Notes under the pieces: generated by a model
What the model was told of the DNA's origin: nothing
The model's input: only the letters and a program-made list of their open reading frames with translations
Databases searched by the model: none
In this document: positions 1 through 9,419 of the stretch, one piece after another
How the letters are laid out: each line of letters starts with the position of its first letter
Numbering within the stretch: the first letter of the stretch is position 1
Origin: UBA4416 sp964543545
GTDB lineage: Bacteria; Bacteroidota; Bacteroidia; B-17B0; Aurantibacillaceae
Assembly: GCA_964543545.1 (NCBI GenBank)
Contig: CAZIYT010000001.1
Span: 310,001 to 374,000 of the forward strand
Reading direction: 5' to 3'
Length of the DNA: 64,000 nucleotides
Made by a program: the position numbers and the translations under genes

Positions 1-1295
1 AAGGTGAAAGGCCCCGTACCACTGGTCACATTGATCTGGCCGGTACCCGTTGCATTGGAGCAGGTTGGTTGTGCTGCTGATGCCGTCGCTATAGGTTTCG
101 GTGTGAATCTCAGGATCGCTTTTTTCACGATAGCACCTGTCGGGTTGCCCGGTAAAGGACAAGCACCCGGAGGAGACATGGTTACTGTATAGGTTCCGGC
201 AACATTCGTGTTGATGGTAGATGTCGTAACTCCCGTTACCGTGCTGGTAGGAGGACCTTGCCAGGAGTATGGGCCAAGGCCATCGGGAACACCGATAACA
301 GCGCTCGTTGCACCGCATGGAGAAATGAAAGCCGAATCCTGTGTCGCTACGTTATAGGGTGTACCGTTGGTTGTAATTTCCAAAGGAACGCATTTCATAT
401 CGAAGTAAGCATAACCGTAGTGGCCGCTGGCCGTGCAATCGGAAACAGTAATCTGTACCGTAATGGCTGTACCAATGTAACGCTGAAGGTCGATTGTTTT
501 AAGGGTCCAGTTCCTGTAGTGCCCGCCTGTAGTGGCATTTCCGAAAGGAATCCATAACGGATCGGAGTTAGGGCAAAGGGCGCTTGGCGCTGAGAAAGCC
601 AGCTGTGGGCAGGCTAATACGTTATTCGCGCTATCCAATAAGGTAATGTTGATGTTAGGTTGTGTATTGCAGGCATGGTTACCGGCACTCTGCAACACCG
701 CCGCAAAGGCAAGCTGGAAGGCCGAGTTCTGGGTAGTCACGCTAAAAGTCTGAGAGATCCTGTTTACTTTAGCCCCGGTCACATCATCATTCACACGGGC
801 AATAAAAGTTCCGCCCAAAGGTGAGGTCAGGTTCATTGCCGGCACATAAGGATCAGTAAGCAGTACCGTTGAATTGATAATCGTAGATTGCGGAGCGCCG
901 GCAGTAGGGCAGCAACCTAACATGGTTTGAGAATCGCTGATAGTTCCGCTCGAAACATCCCACCCAAAGAAGGTGCCTGTTTCAAAATCCATGTTGGTAC
1001 AGGAAGGCTGCACAATTGCAGGTTGAGGCAAGGTAGGAGCAGCAGCTAATGCTGCTGCGGCTTCCAGGTCAACGCCAGGTTTATAATACGTCGCGTAGAT
1101 ATATTCTTTTTTGGCAACAATCAACTCCTCTTTCAGCGTCTGGCCCGATACTCCCTTTATTACAGCTTTATTAATCACCGCACGCTCATCAAATCCTTTC
1201 AGGGAATCCCCACCGTATACACGGACCTGGGCATTCATGTGAAAGGATAGCAACGTCCCGACAGCTAAAAATAAGGTACATAAACTGTTCTTCAT
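1..1295 (-). CDS. Secreted multidomain protein, C-terminus cut off by window edge
   Basis: The reading frame opens with ATG at 1295 on the minus strand and stays open to the window edge, so about 431 residues of the N-terminal part are visible. It begins with a signal peptide (MKNSLCTLFLAVGTLLSFHM, then NAQ), followed by a charged stretch of about 60 residues, an Ala-rich linker, and from about residue 100 a Cys-containing jelly-roll-like region (CTNMDFETGTFFGWDVSSG) seen in Bacteroidota surface proteins that end in a gliding or type IX sorting domain. The last visible part contains SprB-like segments (ATGTGQINVTSGTGPFT). Export by the type IX system is an inference because the C-terminus lies outside the window. 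The exact function is unknown. Confidence 0.8.
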   Translation of the reverse strand, partial: MKNSLCTLFLAVGTLLSFHMNAQVRVYGGDSLKGFDERAVINKAVIKGVSGQTLKEELIVAKKEYIYATYYKPGVDLEAAAALAAAPTLPQPAIVQPSCTNMDFETGTFFGWDVSSGTISDSQTMLGCCPTAGAPQSTIINSTVLLTDPYVPAMNLTSPLGGTFIARVNDDVTGAKVNRISQTFSVTTQNSAFQLAFAAVLQSAGNHACNTQPNINITLLDSANNVLACPQLAFSAPSALCPNSDPLWIPFGNATTGGHYRNWTLKTIDLQRYIGTAITVQITVSDCTASGHYGYAYFDMKCVPLEITTNGTPYNVATQDSAFISPCGATSAVIGVPDGLGPYSWQGPPTSTVTGVTTSTINTNVAGTYTVTMSPPGACPLPGNPTGAIVKKAILRFTPKPIATASAAQPTCSNATGTGQINVTSGTGPFT

Positions 1296-1476
1296 GGTAT
1301 TGTTATTTTTGTATTAATAGTTCACTAATTTAACAAATCTAATCCGAAAAAAGAGGTGAAAACCGGGATTACTTAGCCAAAAGAGGCTAATTTTGAGTAG
1401 AGTACCCCTTCAAGCGAGCCGTTTTATGTCCGTTTTCCGGGAATAATCAGATGTTTAGGCGAATACAGGGCGCGGC

Positions 1477-2493
1477 TCAGGCCCATACTTTGGTCCCTTC
1501 GCTGCAGTTTTTGCAGATGTCGATTTCCTCCCGGGATTTGAGAATGGCTTGCCGGAAATTCCGGTATTTTTCAGAGGCCCATAATTCGGCGAAGGATTGT
1601 TCTTTTAGGTTCCCCAATTGATGTTTGGCGTCCTTATCGAAACAGCAAGGCACCACGATGCCATCCCAGGTAACCACGCAACCGCTCCACATACGCCAGC
1701 ACTGGTTCAGTAATTTATTCTTGATGCGGTAAGTACCATCTGCTTGCTTTTTGTAACGGCTGTACGTTTCATTGACAGGAATCAGCGGGTTGCCCTGCTC
1801 AAAATCATAGACCTGCGCTGTTTTAAACACCACCTCATCCACTCCCAACTCAGCTGCCAGGTTCTCTACGTCCTGCAATTGGTGCTCGTTTGGCTTCACC
1901 ACCAGGAACTGAAATACCACATGCGGCGTTTCGCTCTTCAGCATTTTTTTTGCTTCGATGATCTGCTTTGTTCCGTCGATCACTTTTTGCAGGATGCCTC
2001 CTACTCTATACTGCTCATAGGTTTCCTGTGTCGTTCCGTCTATGGAAATGATGAGGCGGTCCAGTCCGCTTTCTACCGTTTTCTTTGCCTGCTCTTTCGT
2101 AAGGTAATGCGCGTTGGTAGAAGTGGATGTATAAATGCCCTTGCCCGAAGCATACCTGACCATCTCCAGGAAATGAGGATTCAGGTAAGGCTCGCCCTGG
2201 AAATAAAACGTGAGGTAGATCAAATCCTTATATACCGAATCGATCGTCGACCTGAAAAAAGCCGGCTCCAGCATCCCGGTAGGCCTGGTGAACTGCCTTA
2301 GCCCGCTCGGGCACTCGGGGCAGCGTAGGTTGCAGCTGGTGGTTGGCTCTACCGACATGCTGATAGGAAAGCCCATGCTTGAAACCGAATGAAAATTTTT
2401 CGATAGCTGGTAGCTTACCCACACCTTCGAGGCGTTGTACAGCTTCCTGAACGTGAGTTTTTTAAGCAAGCGGATATTGTTGGAAAAAGGCAC
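1477..2493 (-). CDS. Radical SAM/SPASM domain protein
   Basis: 338 residues. The radical SAM cluster motif CNLRCPEC gives Cys54, Cys58 and Cys61, which bind the SAM-cleaving 4Fe-4S cluster. The C-terminal part carries a SPASM-type set of cysteines (about Cys265, 272, 283/284, 327 and 330) for auxiliary clusters. SPASM enzymes commonly modify peptides or act as anaerobic maturases, but no obvious substrate peptide gene lies next to it, so the substrate is unknown. The start is GTG at 2493; no ATG lies before the cluster motif except Met40/Met46, which would remove conserved N-terminal sequence. A TACCTTTA box ends 3 nt upstream of the GTG, suggesting a leaderless transcript. It is transcribed away from the MORN-repeat gene. 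Confidence 0.88.
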   Translation of the reverse strand: MPFSNNIRLLKKLTFRKLYNASKVWVSYQLSKNFHSVSSMGFPISMSVEPTTSCNLRCPECPSGLRQFTRPTGMLEPAFFRSTIDSVYKDLIYLTFYFQGEPYLNPHFLEMVRYASGKGIYTSTSTNAHYLTKEQAKKTVESGLDRLIISIDGTTQETYEQYRVGGILQKVIDGTKQIIEAKKMLKSETPHVVFQFLVVKPNEHQLQDVENLAAELGVDEVVFKTAQVYDFEQGNPLIPVNETYSRYKKQADGTYRIKNKLLNQCWRMWSGCVVTWDGIVVPCCFDKDAKHQLGNLKEQSFAELWASEKYRNFRQAILKSREEIDICKNCSEGTKVWA

Positions 2494-2599
2494 CTTTAAA
2501 GGTACGGATTTTTACTTTTATAAAAAGCACTAAATACGATGTAACTAATTTTTGATTCAGAGATTATAGCTATACTCACATACCCATATATATAATAGC

Positions 2600-5404
2600 A
2601 TGCGAAAAATATTATTTTCAATTTTTATATTTTATTCCCATTTATATATAGCCCAGGATGAATGCGGGCAAGCTGGTGGCTACACCGGTGTTTTAAAGCA
2701 AACCCATTCTAATGGTGCAAGAAAAGAGGAGAATTCCTATTTGAATGGCGTAAAACATGGGATCTGTCTCAGCTTTTACCTGGATGGCACCATTCGCAGC
2801 AAAGAAAAATACCAGATGGGAAGATTAATCGAGGTTTTCCAAAGCGCGGACGCAGCCCATGATGCTAAAGACTATAATACTCTTCATCCACATAGGAAGC
2901 AGGAATATACATACCCTAAACCGGACCCAAATAATAAAAAATGGAAAAGCAATCGTATTAAAATTAATGATTCTACCGAATCAGAAACGTGCTACTTCGA
3001 CAATAAACTTGCAATAGAGCGAAAATTCATAAAAGGCGATAAACGCTATGAACGATTCTATTACAGAGCCGGCGAAACCTACGATTCTTATTTCAATCGT
3101 AATTACGAAGCTCATTACTATTATGGAAAATTACACGGGGAAACTATCAGCTATTTTAATAATGGAAATATTCAACGAAAAGCAAATTATCAGTTACAGG
3201 AACCTATTGGGTCTGTTTACAATTATTACAATAATAAACAGCATACTATAAAATCCATCACGTATTATCCCGATCTAAGATCCCCTCTCTACAAAAGAAA
3301 TTATGACACGACAGGAGCTTATTCCGGATATGAATTAATTAATCGCCATTATTCGGGCGCATTCAAAACAGTTGTATATACGGACACTAGCGGAAAAAAT
3401 ACCTGGTCCCTTAATACCTATTATTATCACAAGGAGCCTTGCATTATAAGTGGAGTTATAGAAAATGGAAATTATAAAATCACAGAGGCACAAACAAAAA
3501 GTAAAAAAAATATCTTCAAAAATGGAAAATACGTCGATGTCTATGTTCCCTTTATGGATGTTTTCAATCAGAAAGATGACACGGTTTTAATACCTTCTCA
3601 TAAAGGCTCACACACCACATTCATCTCTAACGCAAGCAAGAAAATTGCGCCTGTAGAATTTGTAGATTATATAATGAACTACGTAGGTCAGAGTAATTTT
3701 AACATGTTTACAGTACCCCTGGAAAAATGGAAAGGTCATTTCAAAAATGGCTATTTGGATGGTGAATGGGAACTTAAAAGTAATGATTTACTTTATTTTC
3801 AAATTCCTGTTACATACTTATTTACCGGAAAGTTTGAAAAAAGCCGAAGGGAGGGTATCTGGCATTACGAAAACAATTTTTATCAGTATGATATCAATTA
3901 TGTCAATGGAAAAAAAGAAGGTGAGTTAAAGCTCAATCTTAAAAAATACGACATGAAAAAGGTAGCACAAAAACAGGATATCCAAAACGAAAGATATGAT
4001 TACAGGGAGGGTGACACCGAGTATTTCCCTCCGCAAAATTTACCGGAAACCTATTATAATCTTCTGTCACTCATGGTGGGCTCATTTAAAAACGATGAGC
4101 TTGATGGTGAGTGGCTGGTTTACTACAGATACCCGGATTTACTGGCATTTAAAGCCATTTACAGTAACGGAATATTAATCGGAAAGACAGAGGAATATAA
4201 TATTAAACAACAACTTACGGCCAAACGAATTATAAACAACAACAAAATTATAAGTGAAAAACTATACACTCCTTCCGGAGATGAATATGATGCCAAATAT
4301 TTAACAAGTTATCAGGAAAATTACAAGCTTTTGGAAATGAAAGACAATAAAGAGAACGGAAGATTTATACACTGGAATAATTACACCGGAGATTTTATTG
4401 AAAAAGGATTTTATGAAAAAGGCATGAAAAATAAAGAATGGGTTCGTACTGCTTATGGTGATACACTCATACAAAATTACAGAAACGACACACTACAGGG
4501 AGCATATAAACACATTAACCGGTTACATCGCAAATATCAACTATCAAGTACAGGTTCTTACGATAGGGGGAAACAAAGCGGACTATGGAAACATACGAAT
4601 ACAATGGATAGCATTTACAAAGAAGAAGTTTTTATGGATCATGAAAACTATCTGACGACATACATTTATAAAAACAAAAAGCTGGTCGAACAAGGAAACG
4701 GGCTTATTGTAGCGCCTGAAAACGGCTTGCTTATAAAAACGGAAGAGTATTACAAAGATGGAAAAAACTTCAAAACAATTTTAATCTACAATCAAACCAA
4801 TCAAATAGCATCGATAATTTACAACACGCCTCATGGTGATTCAATTGCTTATTATATGCCGCCTGAAAGCGGAACCTGCATCAAAAATGGCACTGGACTG
4901 AAAACGTATTTCGACGATCAGAAACGAATTTCCAAAATAGAATATTACGAGAAAGGCAAAATCATTAAACACGACATATATACAGATGGACAATTTGATG
5001 CAACCTATTATTTTCATTACATAAATGATACGAGCAAAACAAACTCAAATGTGATATTCGAAAAAGATGTAACAAAATCCTATACGGATCATGACTATTT
5101 ATGGGTAACCTTACGCGTTAAAAATATTCCTAAGAATACATCTGTTCTATACGTATATGATAGTCACTCGGCATTATCAGCTTATGATACAGAAATTACA
5201 AATGCTGAATATTTTACTGTAAAAAAAGAAGGGGGTACGTTATCTTTTCAACCTAAAAAAATCCTTGCCAAAAATTTTATAGAAATTAAATACAAAATGC
5301 CTTATTACAAGAATGTAAATCATCATAATAACAGTACCCAATTAGTCATAGAGACAACGGATAAAACCCGTATTGTTATCTTTCCCCGGTACCCGGTAAA
5401 ATAG
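2600..5404 (+). CDS. Exported MORN/YwqK-type repeat protein
   Basis: 934 residues with an N-terminal signal peptide (hydrophobic stretch to about residue 19, ending IAQ). The body consists of irregular repeats with the pattern G-x-F/Y-x-N-G-x-x-x-G-x-W/E, for example around residues 45-75, 175-205, 375-390, 405-440 and 490-505. This matches the MORN_2 repeats seen in YwqK-like proteins and in many large Bacteroidota secreted proteins. The last 90 residues look like a beta-sandwich and have no type IX sorting signature that I can recognise. The gene is strikingly AT-rich compared with both neighbours, with long A/T runs and AT-ending codons, suggesting recent acquisition or a different mutational history. 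Function unknown; repeats of this kind usually bind partners or membranes. Confidence 0.8.
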   Translation: MRKILFSIFIFYSHLYIAQDECGQAGGYTGVLKQTHSNGARKEENSYLNGVKHGICLSFYLDGTIRSKEKYQMGRLIEVFQSADAAHDAKDYNTLHPHRKQEYTYPKPDPNNKKWKSNRIKINDSTESETCYFDNKLAIERKFIKGDKRYERFYYRAGETYDSYFNRNYEAHYYYGKLHGETISYFNNGNIQRKANYQLQEPIGSVYNYYNNKQHTIKSITYYPDLRSPLYKRNYDTTGAYSGYELINRHYSGAFKTVVYTDTSGKNTWSLNTYYYHKEPCIISGVIENGNYKITEAQTKSKKNIFKNGKYVDVYVPFMDVFNQKDDTVLIPSHKGSHTTFISNASKKIAPVEFVDYIMNYVGQSNFNMFTVPLEKWKGHFKNGYLDGEWELKSNDLLYFQIPVTYLFTGKFEKSRREGIWHYENNFYQYDINYVNGKKEGELKLNLKKYDMKKVAQKQDIQNERYDYREGDTEYFPPQNLPETYYNLLSLMVGSFKNDELDGEWLVYYRYPDLLAFKAIYSNGILIGKTEEYNIKQQLTAKRIINNNKIISEKLYTPSGDEYDAKYLTSYQENYKLLEMKDNKENGRFIHWNNYTGDFIEKGFYEKGMKNKEWVRTAYGDTLIQNYRNDTLQGAYKHINRLHRKYQLSSTGSYDRGKQSGLWKHTNTMDSIYKEEVFMDHENYLTTYIYKNKKLVEQGNGLIVAPENGLLIKTEEYYKDGKNFKTILIYNQTNQIASIIYNTPHGDSIAYYMPPESGTCIKNGTGLKTYFDDQKRISKIEYYEKGKIIKHDIYTDGQFDATYYFHYINDTSKTNSNVIFEKDVTKSYTDHDYLWVTLRVKNIPKNTSVLYVYDSHSALSAYDTEITNAEYFTVKKEGGTLSFQPKKILAKNFIEIKYKMPYYKNVNHHNNSTQLVIETTDKTRIVIFPRYPVK

Positions 5405-5511
5405 TGGTGTCTTTGGTTCAGTCCCCTGAATCAAAAACCCTATGCAATTAAACAGGAAGAGGTTAACTTCCAGAAGTTTTCATTAAATTTATCGCGTTTA
5501 TGCACTGAACT

Positions 5512-6777
5512 ATGACACATTTTACCAACTCGCTTGAATTTGCGAAACAATTAGATATTCAGGACCCTTTACGCTCATACAGGAGCCGCTTTTTTATCCC
5601 GCAGCATGAGGGCGCCGATATGGTTTATTTTACCGGTAACTCCCTGGGCTTACAACCCAAAACCACCAAAGACTATTTGCAACAGGAGCTCAACGATTGG
5701 GCCACTTTCGGTGTGGAAGGGCATTTCCTGGCGAAGAACCCCTGGCTCTCCTATCACGAGATCCTCACGGATAAAACGGCGAAGATCGTAGGCGCGCTTC
5801 CTTCGGAGGTGGTGATGATGAACCAGCTCACGGTAAACCTTCACCTCCTGATGGTTTCTTTTTACAGGCCGACCAAACAACGCTATAAAATTTTGTGCGA
5901 AGCCAAAGCCTTTCCAAGCGATCAGTATGCCCTGCAATCGCAGGTAAAATTTCACGGCTTCGATCCGGCGGAAGCGCTGATTGAAGTAGAGCCGCGCGAA
6001 GGTGAATACGAGATCAGGCATGAGGATATTTACAAGGCCATCGAAGCACACAAGGACTCGCTGGCGCTGGTGATGATCGGCGGTGTCAATTATTTCAGCG
6101 GGCAGGTATTTGATATGAAAGCCATTACCGAAGCAGGCCATAAGGCCGGTGCGGTTGTAGGCTTCGACCTTGCCCATGCTGCCGGAAATCTGAAACTGGA
6201 GCTGCATGACTGGAACGTGGATTTTGCGGCCTGGTGCAGCTACAAATACCTGAATGCCGGGCCTGGCAGCGTAGCCGGCGCCTTCGTTCATGAAAAGCAT
6301 CACAAGCAGACAGACCTGCCTTTGTTTGCAGGCTGGTGGGGACACGACAAGGAAACACGCTTCAAAATGGATAAGGAGTTCCGGCCGATAGAAAGCGTGG
6401 AGCGCTGGCAGCTGAGCAACGCTCCCATTCTCTCTATGGCAGCTTACAAAGCGTCGCTCGATATCTTTGATGAAGTGGGCATGGAGAAGCTGAATGAGAA
6501 AAGCAGGAAGCTCACGGCTTACCTGGAGTTTATCGTGACAGAAATCAACCGGCAAAAAAACAACTGCCTCGAGGTCATCACACCTAAAGCCAACCGCGGT
6601 TGCCAGATCAGCATCGTGGCGCACGGACATGGAAAAGCGCTCTACACTAAGCTGATCGAAAACGGTGTGATCCCCGACTGGCGTGAGCCGAACGTGATCC
6701 GCTGTGCACCTGTGCCAATGTACAATTCATTTGAGGACATCTACCGCTTCGGGGAAATTTTACTGAAATTGCTGTAA
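5512..6777 (+). CDS. kynU: Kynureninase
   Basis: 421 residues, the usual length for kynureninase, the PLP enzyme that cleaves kynurenine or 3-hydroxykynurenine to (hydroxy)anthranilate and alanine. Family landmarks are the N-terminal FTGNSLGLQPK, the substrate-side segment FGVEGHF, GFDLAHAAGN with the PLP-pyridine Asp, and SYKYLNAGPG, in which Lys245 is the PLP lysine. The C-terminus carries the usual WREPNVIRCAPVPMYNSFED. No other tryptophan-catabolic or NAD de novo gene is nearby, so the pathway role (tryptophan breakdown or quinolinate synthesis) cannot be settled here. The downstream DUF2306 gene starts 2 nt after the stop codon, so the two are probably co-transcribed. Confidence 0.95.
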   Translation: MTHFTNSLEFAKQLDIQDPLRSYRSRFFIPQHEGADMVYFTGNSLGLQPKTTKDYLQQELNDWATFGVEGHFLAKNPWLSYHEILTDKTAKIVGALPSEVVMMNQLTVNLHLLMVSFYRPTKQRYKILCEAKAFPSDQYALQSQVKFHGFDPAEALIEVEPREGEYEIRHEDIYKAIEAHKDSLALVMIGGVNYFSGQVFDMKAITEAGHKAGAVVGFDLAHAAGNLKLELHDWNVDFAAWCSYKYLNAGPGSVAGAFVHEKHHKQTDLPLFAGWWGHDKETRFKMDKEFRPIESVERWQLSNAPILSMAAYKASLDIFDEVGMEKLNEKSRKLTAYLEFIVTEINRQKNNCLEVITPKANRGCQISIVAHGHGKALYTKLIENGVIPDWREPNVIRCAPVPMYNSFEDIYRFGEILLKLL

Positions 6778-6779
6778 GG

Positions 6780-7409
6780 ATGCGAACGGCCGCTTCAATC
6801 ATTTGGATAGCGCTTATCGCTTTATTCTGTTGGTTGATGATCGGCCTCACCCTTCCTTACCTGAGCTTTGAAACGGATGTGGATTTTTTGCTGACCAAGC
6901 AAAAGATCATCCACCTCAGGCACTGGCGCTATGCTTTCTATTGTCATATCCTGTTCAGTATTTTTTCGCTGATCGCAGGGCTTACCCAATTTTCCGACTA
7001 CCTGTTGCAGCGGTACAAAGGCCTGCACAGGGCCATGGGCTACCTCTATGTGATTGATGTGGTCTGCCTCGCAGGGCCTTCCGGCCTCATCATGGCTTTT
7101 TATGCCAATGGGACCGTCGTTTCCAAAACCAGCTTTGTCTTATTGTCCCTGTTATGGATCGGCTTTACAGCGCTGGCCCTGGTCAAAGCCATCAAAAAAG
7201 ATTTCAGGGCGCACCAGGCCTGGATGATCCGCAGTTTTTCCCTGACGCTATCTGCCATTACCCTGCGCCTGCTGGCATTGATCCTGCCGCATATCGTACA
7301 CCTCGATGCGAGAACGGAATATGCACTCATTGCCTGGCTCAGCTGGATCCTGAACCTGCTGATCGCCGAGTGGATCATTTATGCCAAGAAATTATCCTCC
7401 GTCGCCTGA
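6780..7409 (+). CDS. DUF2306-like integral membrane protein
   Basis: 209 residues with about six hydrophobic segments (near residues 5-25, 58-78, 88-110, 118-138, 152-172 and 182-202). The segments RYKGLHRAMGYLYV and RAHQAWMIRSFSLT match the DUF2306 family: a His in each half (LHR and HQAWM) at membrane boundaries suggests haem or metal binding, but this is not established. The ATG lies 2 nt behind the kynureninase stop, consistent with coupled translation. The 3' end overlaps the convergent TPR lipoprotein gene by 18 bp. Function unknown. Confidence 0.8.
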   Translation: MRTAASIIWIALIALFCWLMIGLTLPYLSFETDVDFLLTKQKIIHLRHWRYAFYCHILFSIFSLIAGLTQFSDYLLQRYKGLHRAMGYLYVIDVVCLAGPSGLIMAFYANGTVVSKTSFVLLSLLWIGFTALALVKAIKKDFRAHQAWMIRSFSLTLSAITLRLLALILPHIVHLDARTEYALIAWLSWILNLLIAEWIIYAKKLSSVA

Positions 7410-8552
7410 TCCGGAAACGGCCTCATTGCCCGCCACCTTTTCACGCCTGATCTCTCCGCCTTCTATGAGCTGAACCTGGACCGGTTTATCCGCTTCGGCA
7501 GAAATAATTTCGTTGCCGGCATATCCTTTCTCTACCGGATCGTTTTTCCATTTGTAGGTATAGCCCATCATGTCGATCACGTAATCGCTGCTAATGCTAA
7601 AGGCCTGCGCCGTTGTCGGTGAGCAAAAGCATCCGAGCATTTCCTCATCCACTACCGTTCCAAGCGAGTCGTAAGTTACCACAAAGGTTTTCACAGGGTT
7701 CAGCGTATCCGCAATGGCCAGGTAGGTTTTATAGACCATCGCATAATGATTTCCGACTTTCATTTTCCCGACAGCAAAGTATTCGTTAGTCACATCACGC
7801 GAGAAACGTCCGTCCTCCATATTGGGAATAAACACGGCATAGTCGTAATTGATATAAGAATAGTTGTGATTTTTGACACTGTCGATCGGCTCGGCATAAG
7901 GCAGGACAAGATCAGGGAAGGTAGCCAGGTAATTTTTAAACAAGAGGGCTTTGAGCTTTGCGTCGTCATTAAACGTATTCACGATAAGGCTCACATAGCG
8001 CGGATCGTCTCTTACAAAGTCAAAGCGCTTTTCATTCAGAATCCTGTTCTTATTCAGAAAGCCTTCGAACACCGCCTGGCTCAGGCTATTGACGCACATG
8101 GCGGAATCCTGGCGGATAGCGGCGATCAGGGCATCATTAAAATAGATTTCATAATACGGATCATAGCCTATTGTCTGCAACATGTCGTTGGATTGTTGGG
8201 CATTGTCGGCATCATTGACCTCGATGTACGCTTTGGCTAAAAAATAATACATCCTGGAATCCGGAAAGTAGCGGATGGCATCCCGGAACAGGATGATGCT
8301 TTCCCTGGCTTTCTGTTTGTTTACCAGCAAGTCCATCGCTCTCAGAAAATACTTGCGCCCTTCGTCCTTCTGAGGAGCGGAAGCTTCTTTCTGAGCTAGG
8401 GTGACAGAGTCCATATTAAAGATGGCCTCTTCGCTCAGGCGCTTGCCCACACTGTTGTTGGTGTTAGTGTCTGTTTGGGTTTCCTTGCCCCCTGTGCAAA
8501 AGCTGAGCACCGTAACCAGGGTAAGGGCAATAAGCAGGTAAATATATTTCAT
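7392..8552 (-). CDS. TPR-containing lipoprotein
   Basis: 386 residues beginning with a lipoprotein signal peptide (lipobox LSFC, acylated Cys19). After a low-complexity Thr/Asn-rich linker, residues 60-190 form tetratricopeptide-like helices (KYFLRAMDLLVNKQKA, FPDSRMYYFLAKAYIEVNDADNAQ). Residues 200-350 are a mixed region without a recognised domain. It is probably anchored to a membrane on the periplasmic side. The gene is convergent with the DUF2306 gene and the two coding regions overlap by 18 bp at their 3' ends, so no terminator separates them. It is divergent from the SGNH esterase gene. The specific function is unknown. Confidence 0.8.
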   Translation of the reverse strand: MKYIYLLIALTLVTVLSFCTGGKETQTDTNTNNSVGKRLSEEAIFNMDSVTLAQKEASAPQKDEGRKYFLRAMDLLVNKQKARESIILFRDAIRYFPDSRMYYFLAKAYIEVNDADNAQQSNDMLQTIGYDPYYEIYFNDALIAAIRQDSAMCVNSLSQAVFEGFLNKNRILNEKRFDFVRDDPRYVSLIVNTFNDDAKLKALLFKNYLATFPDLVLPYAEPIDSVKNHNYSYINYDYAVFIPNMEDGRFSRDVTNEYFAVGKMKVGNHYAMVYKTYLAIADTLNPVKTFVVTYDSLGTVVDEEMLGCFCSPTTAQAFSISSDYVIDMMGYTYKWKNDPVEKGYAGNEIISAEADKPVQVQLIEGGEIRREKVAGNEAVSGSGDGG

Positions 8553-8650
8553 AGACTCGTTTTTTTTGACTGACTAAAGATAGTAAGAAATTGTATTCCC
8601 AATTTGTATCTTCATAAAACCAAACAGGATCCCGGTTCCGTATATCTGCT

Positions 8651-9322
8651 ATGAAACAATTGGTCTATATTCCTCTCATCTTACTGATGTCATTTATGAA
8701 GCACGACAAAAAAGCCCTGCGCTACATGGCCCTGGGCGATTCGTATACGATCTGCACGGGTACATCCGCTACGGCCGAGCAGTGGCCCGAGATCCTGGCC
8801 GGCCATCTCCGCAACGCAGGCATTCCCGTAGAGCTTGTGAGCAACCCCTCCCGAAACGGTTTCAGCACGCAGGACTTAATAGACAACGAACTGCCTTTAC
8901 TGAAAAACGGGAACTACCATTTTGCAAGCCTGCTTATCGGCGTGAACGATTGGGTGCGCGATGTGGATGCCAAAACCTATCACAAAAACCTGAGCTACAT
9001 CATCGATGAGATTCAGAAAGCCCTTCCCGATAAGTCAAAGCTGATCCTGATCACGATTCCCGATTTCGGTGTAACTCCGCAGGGAGCTTTATATAGCGGT
9101 GGCCGCGACATTTCCAAAGGCATTACGGAGTTTAATGACATCATCAAAGCGGAAGCCAAAAAACGGGGACTGGTTTGCGTGGACATCTTTCCTTTGTCCA
9201 AAGGCATGTTCAATCATAAAGACCTGGTTGCCGCCGATGGCCTTCATCCTTCCGCCAAAGAATATGCGCTTTGGGAAGCGCTCATCTTCCCGGAAGCAAA
9301 AAAAATAGTATCGGAAAACTGA
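8651..9322 (+). CDS. SGNH/GDSL-family esterase
   Basis: 223 residues. The three catalytic blocks of the SGNH hydrolase fold are present: block I ALGDSYT with the nucleophilic Ser (residue 31), block III GVNDW with the oxyanion Asn, and block V DGLHPSA with the catalytic Asp and His. Block II (Gly) is probably in LVSNPSRNGFST. An N-terminal hydrophobic segment (about residues 4-17) suggests export or membrane anchoring. Family members hydrolyse acyl esters of lipids, thioesters or polysaccharides; the substrate cannot be told from sequence. The gene ends 6 nt before the -33 box of the his operon promoter. Confidence 0.9.
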   Translation: MKQLVYIPLILLMSFMKHDKKALRYMALGDSYTICTGTSATAEQWPEILAGHLRNAGIPVELVSNPSRNGFSTQDLIDNELPLLKNGNYHFASLLIGVNDWVRDVDAKTYHKNLSYIIDEIQKALPDKSKLILITIPDFGVTPQGALYSGGRDISKGITEFNDIIKAEAKKRGLVCVDIFPLSKGMFNHKDLVAADGLHPSAKEYALWEALIFPEAKKIVSEN

Positions 9323-9328
9323 ATTTTA

Positions 9329-9359
9329 TTTGCCGTTTATAAAATATCGTTTACATTTG
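9329..9359 (+). promoter_or_regulatory. his operon promoter (Bacteroidota -33/-7)
   Basis: TTTG at 9329-9332 and TACATTTG at 9352-9359 are separated by 19 nt. This is the textbook Bacteroidota housekeeping promoter (TTTG, 19-21 nt, TAnnTTTG). Transcription would start near 9364, giving a leader of about 150 nt before hisG, which contains the leader peptide and attenuator described separately. Confidence 0.8.
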
Positions 9360-9383
9360 TCGCGAATGTTATTCACTTCAAAT

Positions 9384-9419
9384 ATGCATCATCATCACTT
9401 ACCACATGGTAGGCAATGA
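9384..9419 (+). CDS. hisL: Histidine-rich leader peptide of the his attenuator
   Basis: An 11-codon reading frame, ATG at 9384 to TGA at 9417-9419, encodes MHHHHLPHGRQ: five histidines, four of them consecutive. It lies between the his promoter and a strong intrinsic terminator just in front of hisG. This is the organisation of a classical translational attenuator: lack of charged histidyl-tRNA stalls the ribosome on the His codons. The reading frame also contains RNA segments 1 and 2 of the attenuator (9398-9403 and 9408-9414). The peptide itself needs no function. Confidence 0.88.
   Translation: MHHHHLPHGRQ

Noticed and set aside
4..753. Plus-strand reading frames at 4-192, 258-557 and 532-753
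   Set aside because: They are antisense to the secreted protein on the minus strand, which has a signal peptide and a continuous frame with typical surface-protein composition.
2600..5404. Polymorphic toxin or toxin-antitoxin pair
   Set aside because: MORN/YwqK-type repeats are present, but no toxin domain or small partner gene lies next to it.
5650..6630. Long minus-strand frame opposite kynureninase
   Set aside because: Antisense shadow of a clear enzyme gene; no domain or start context.
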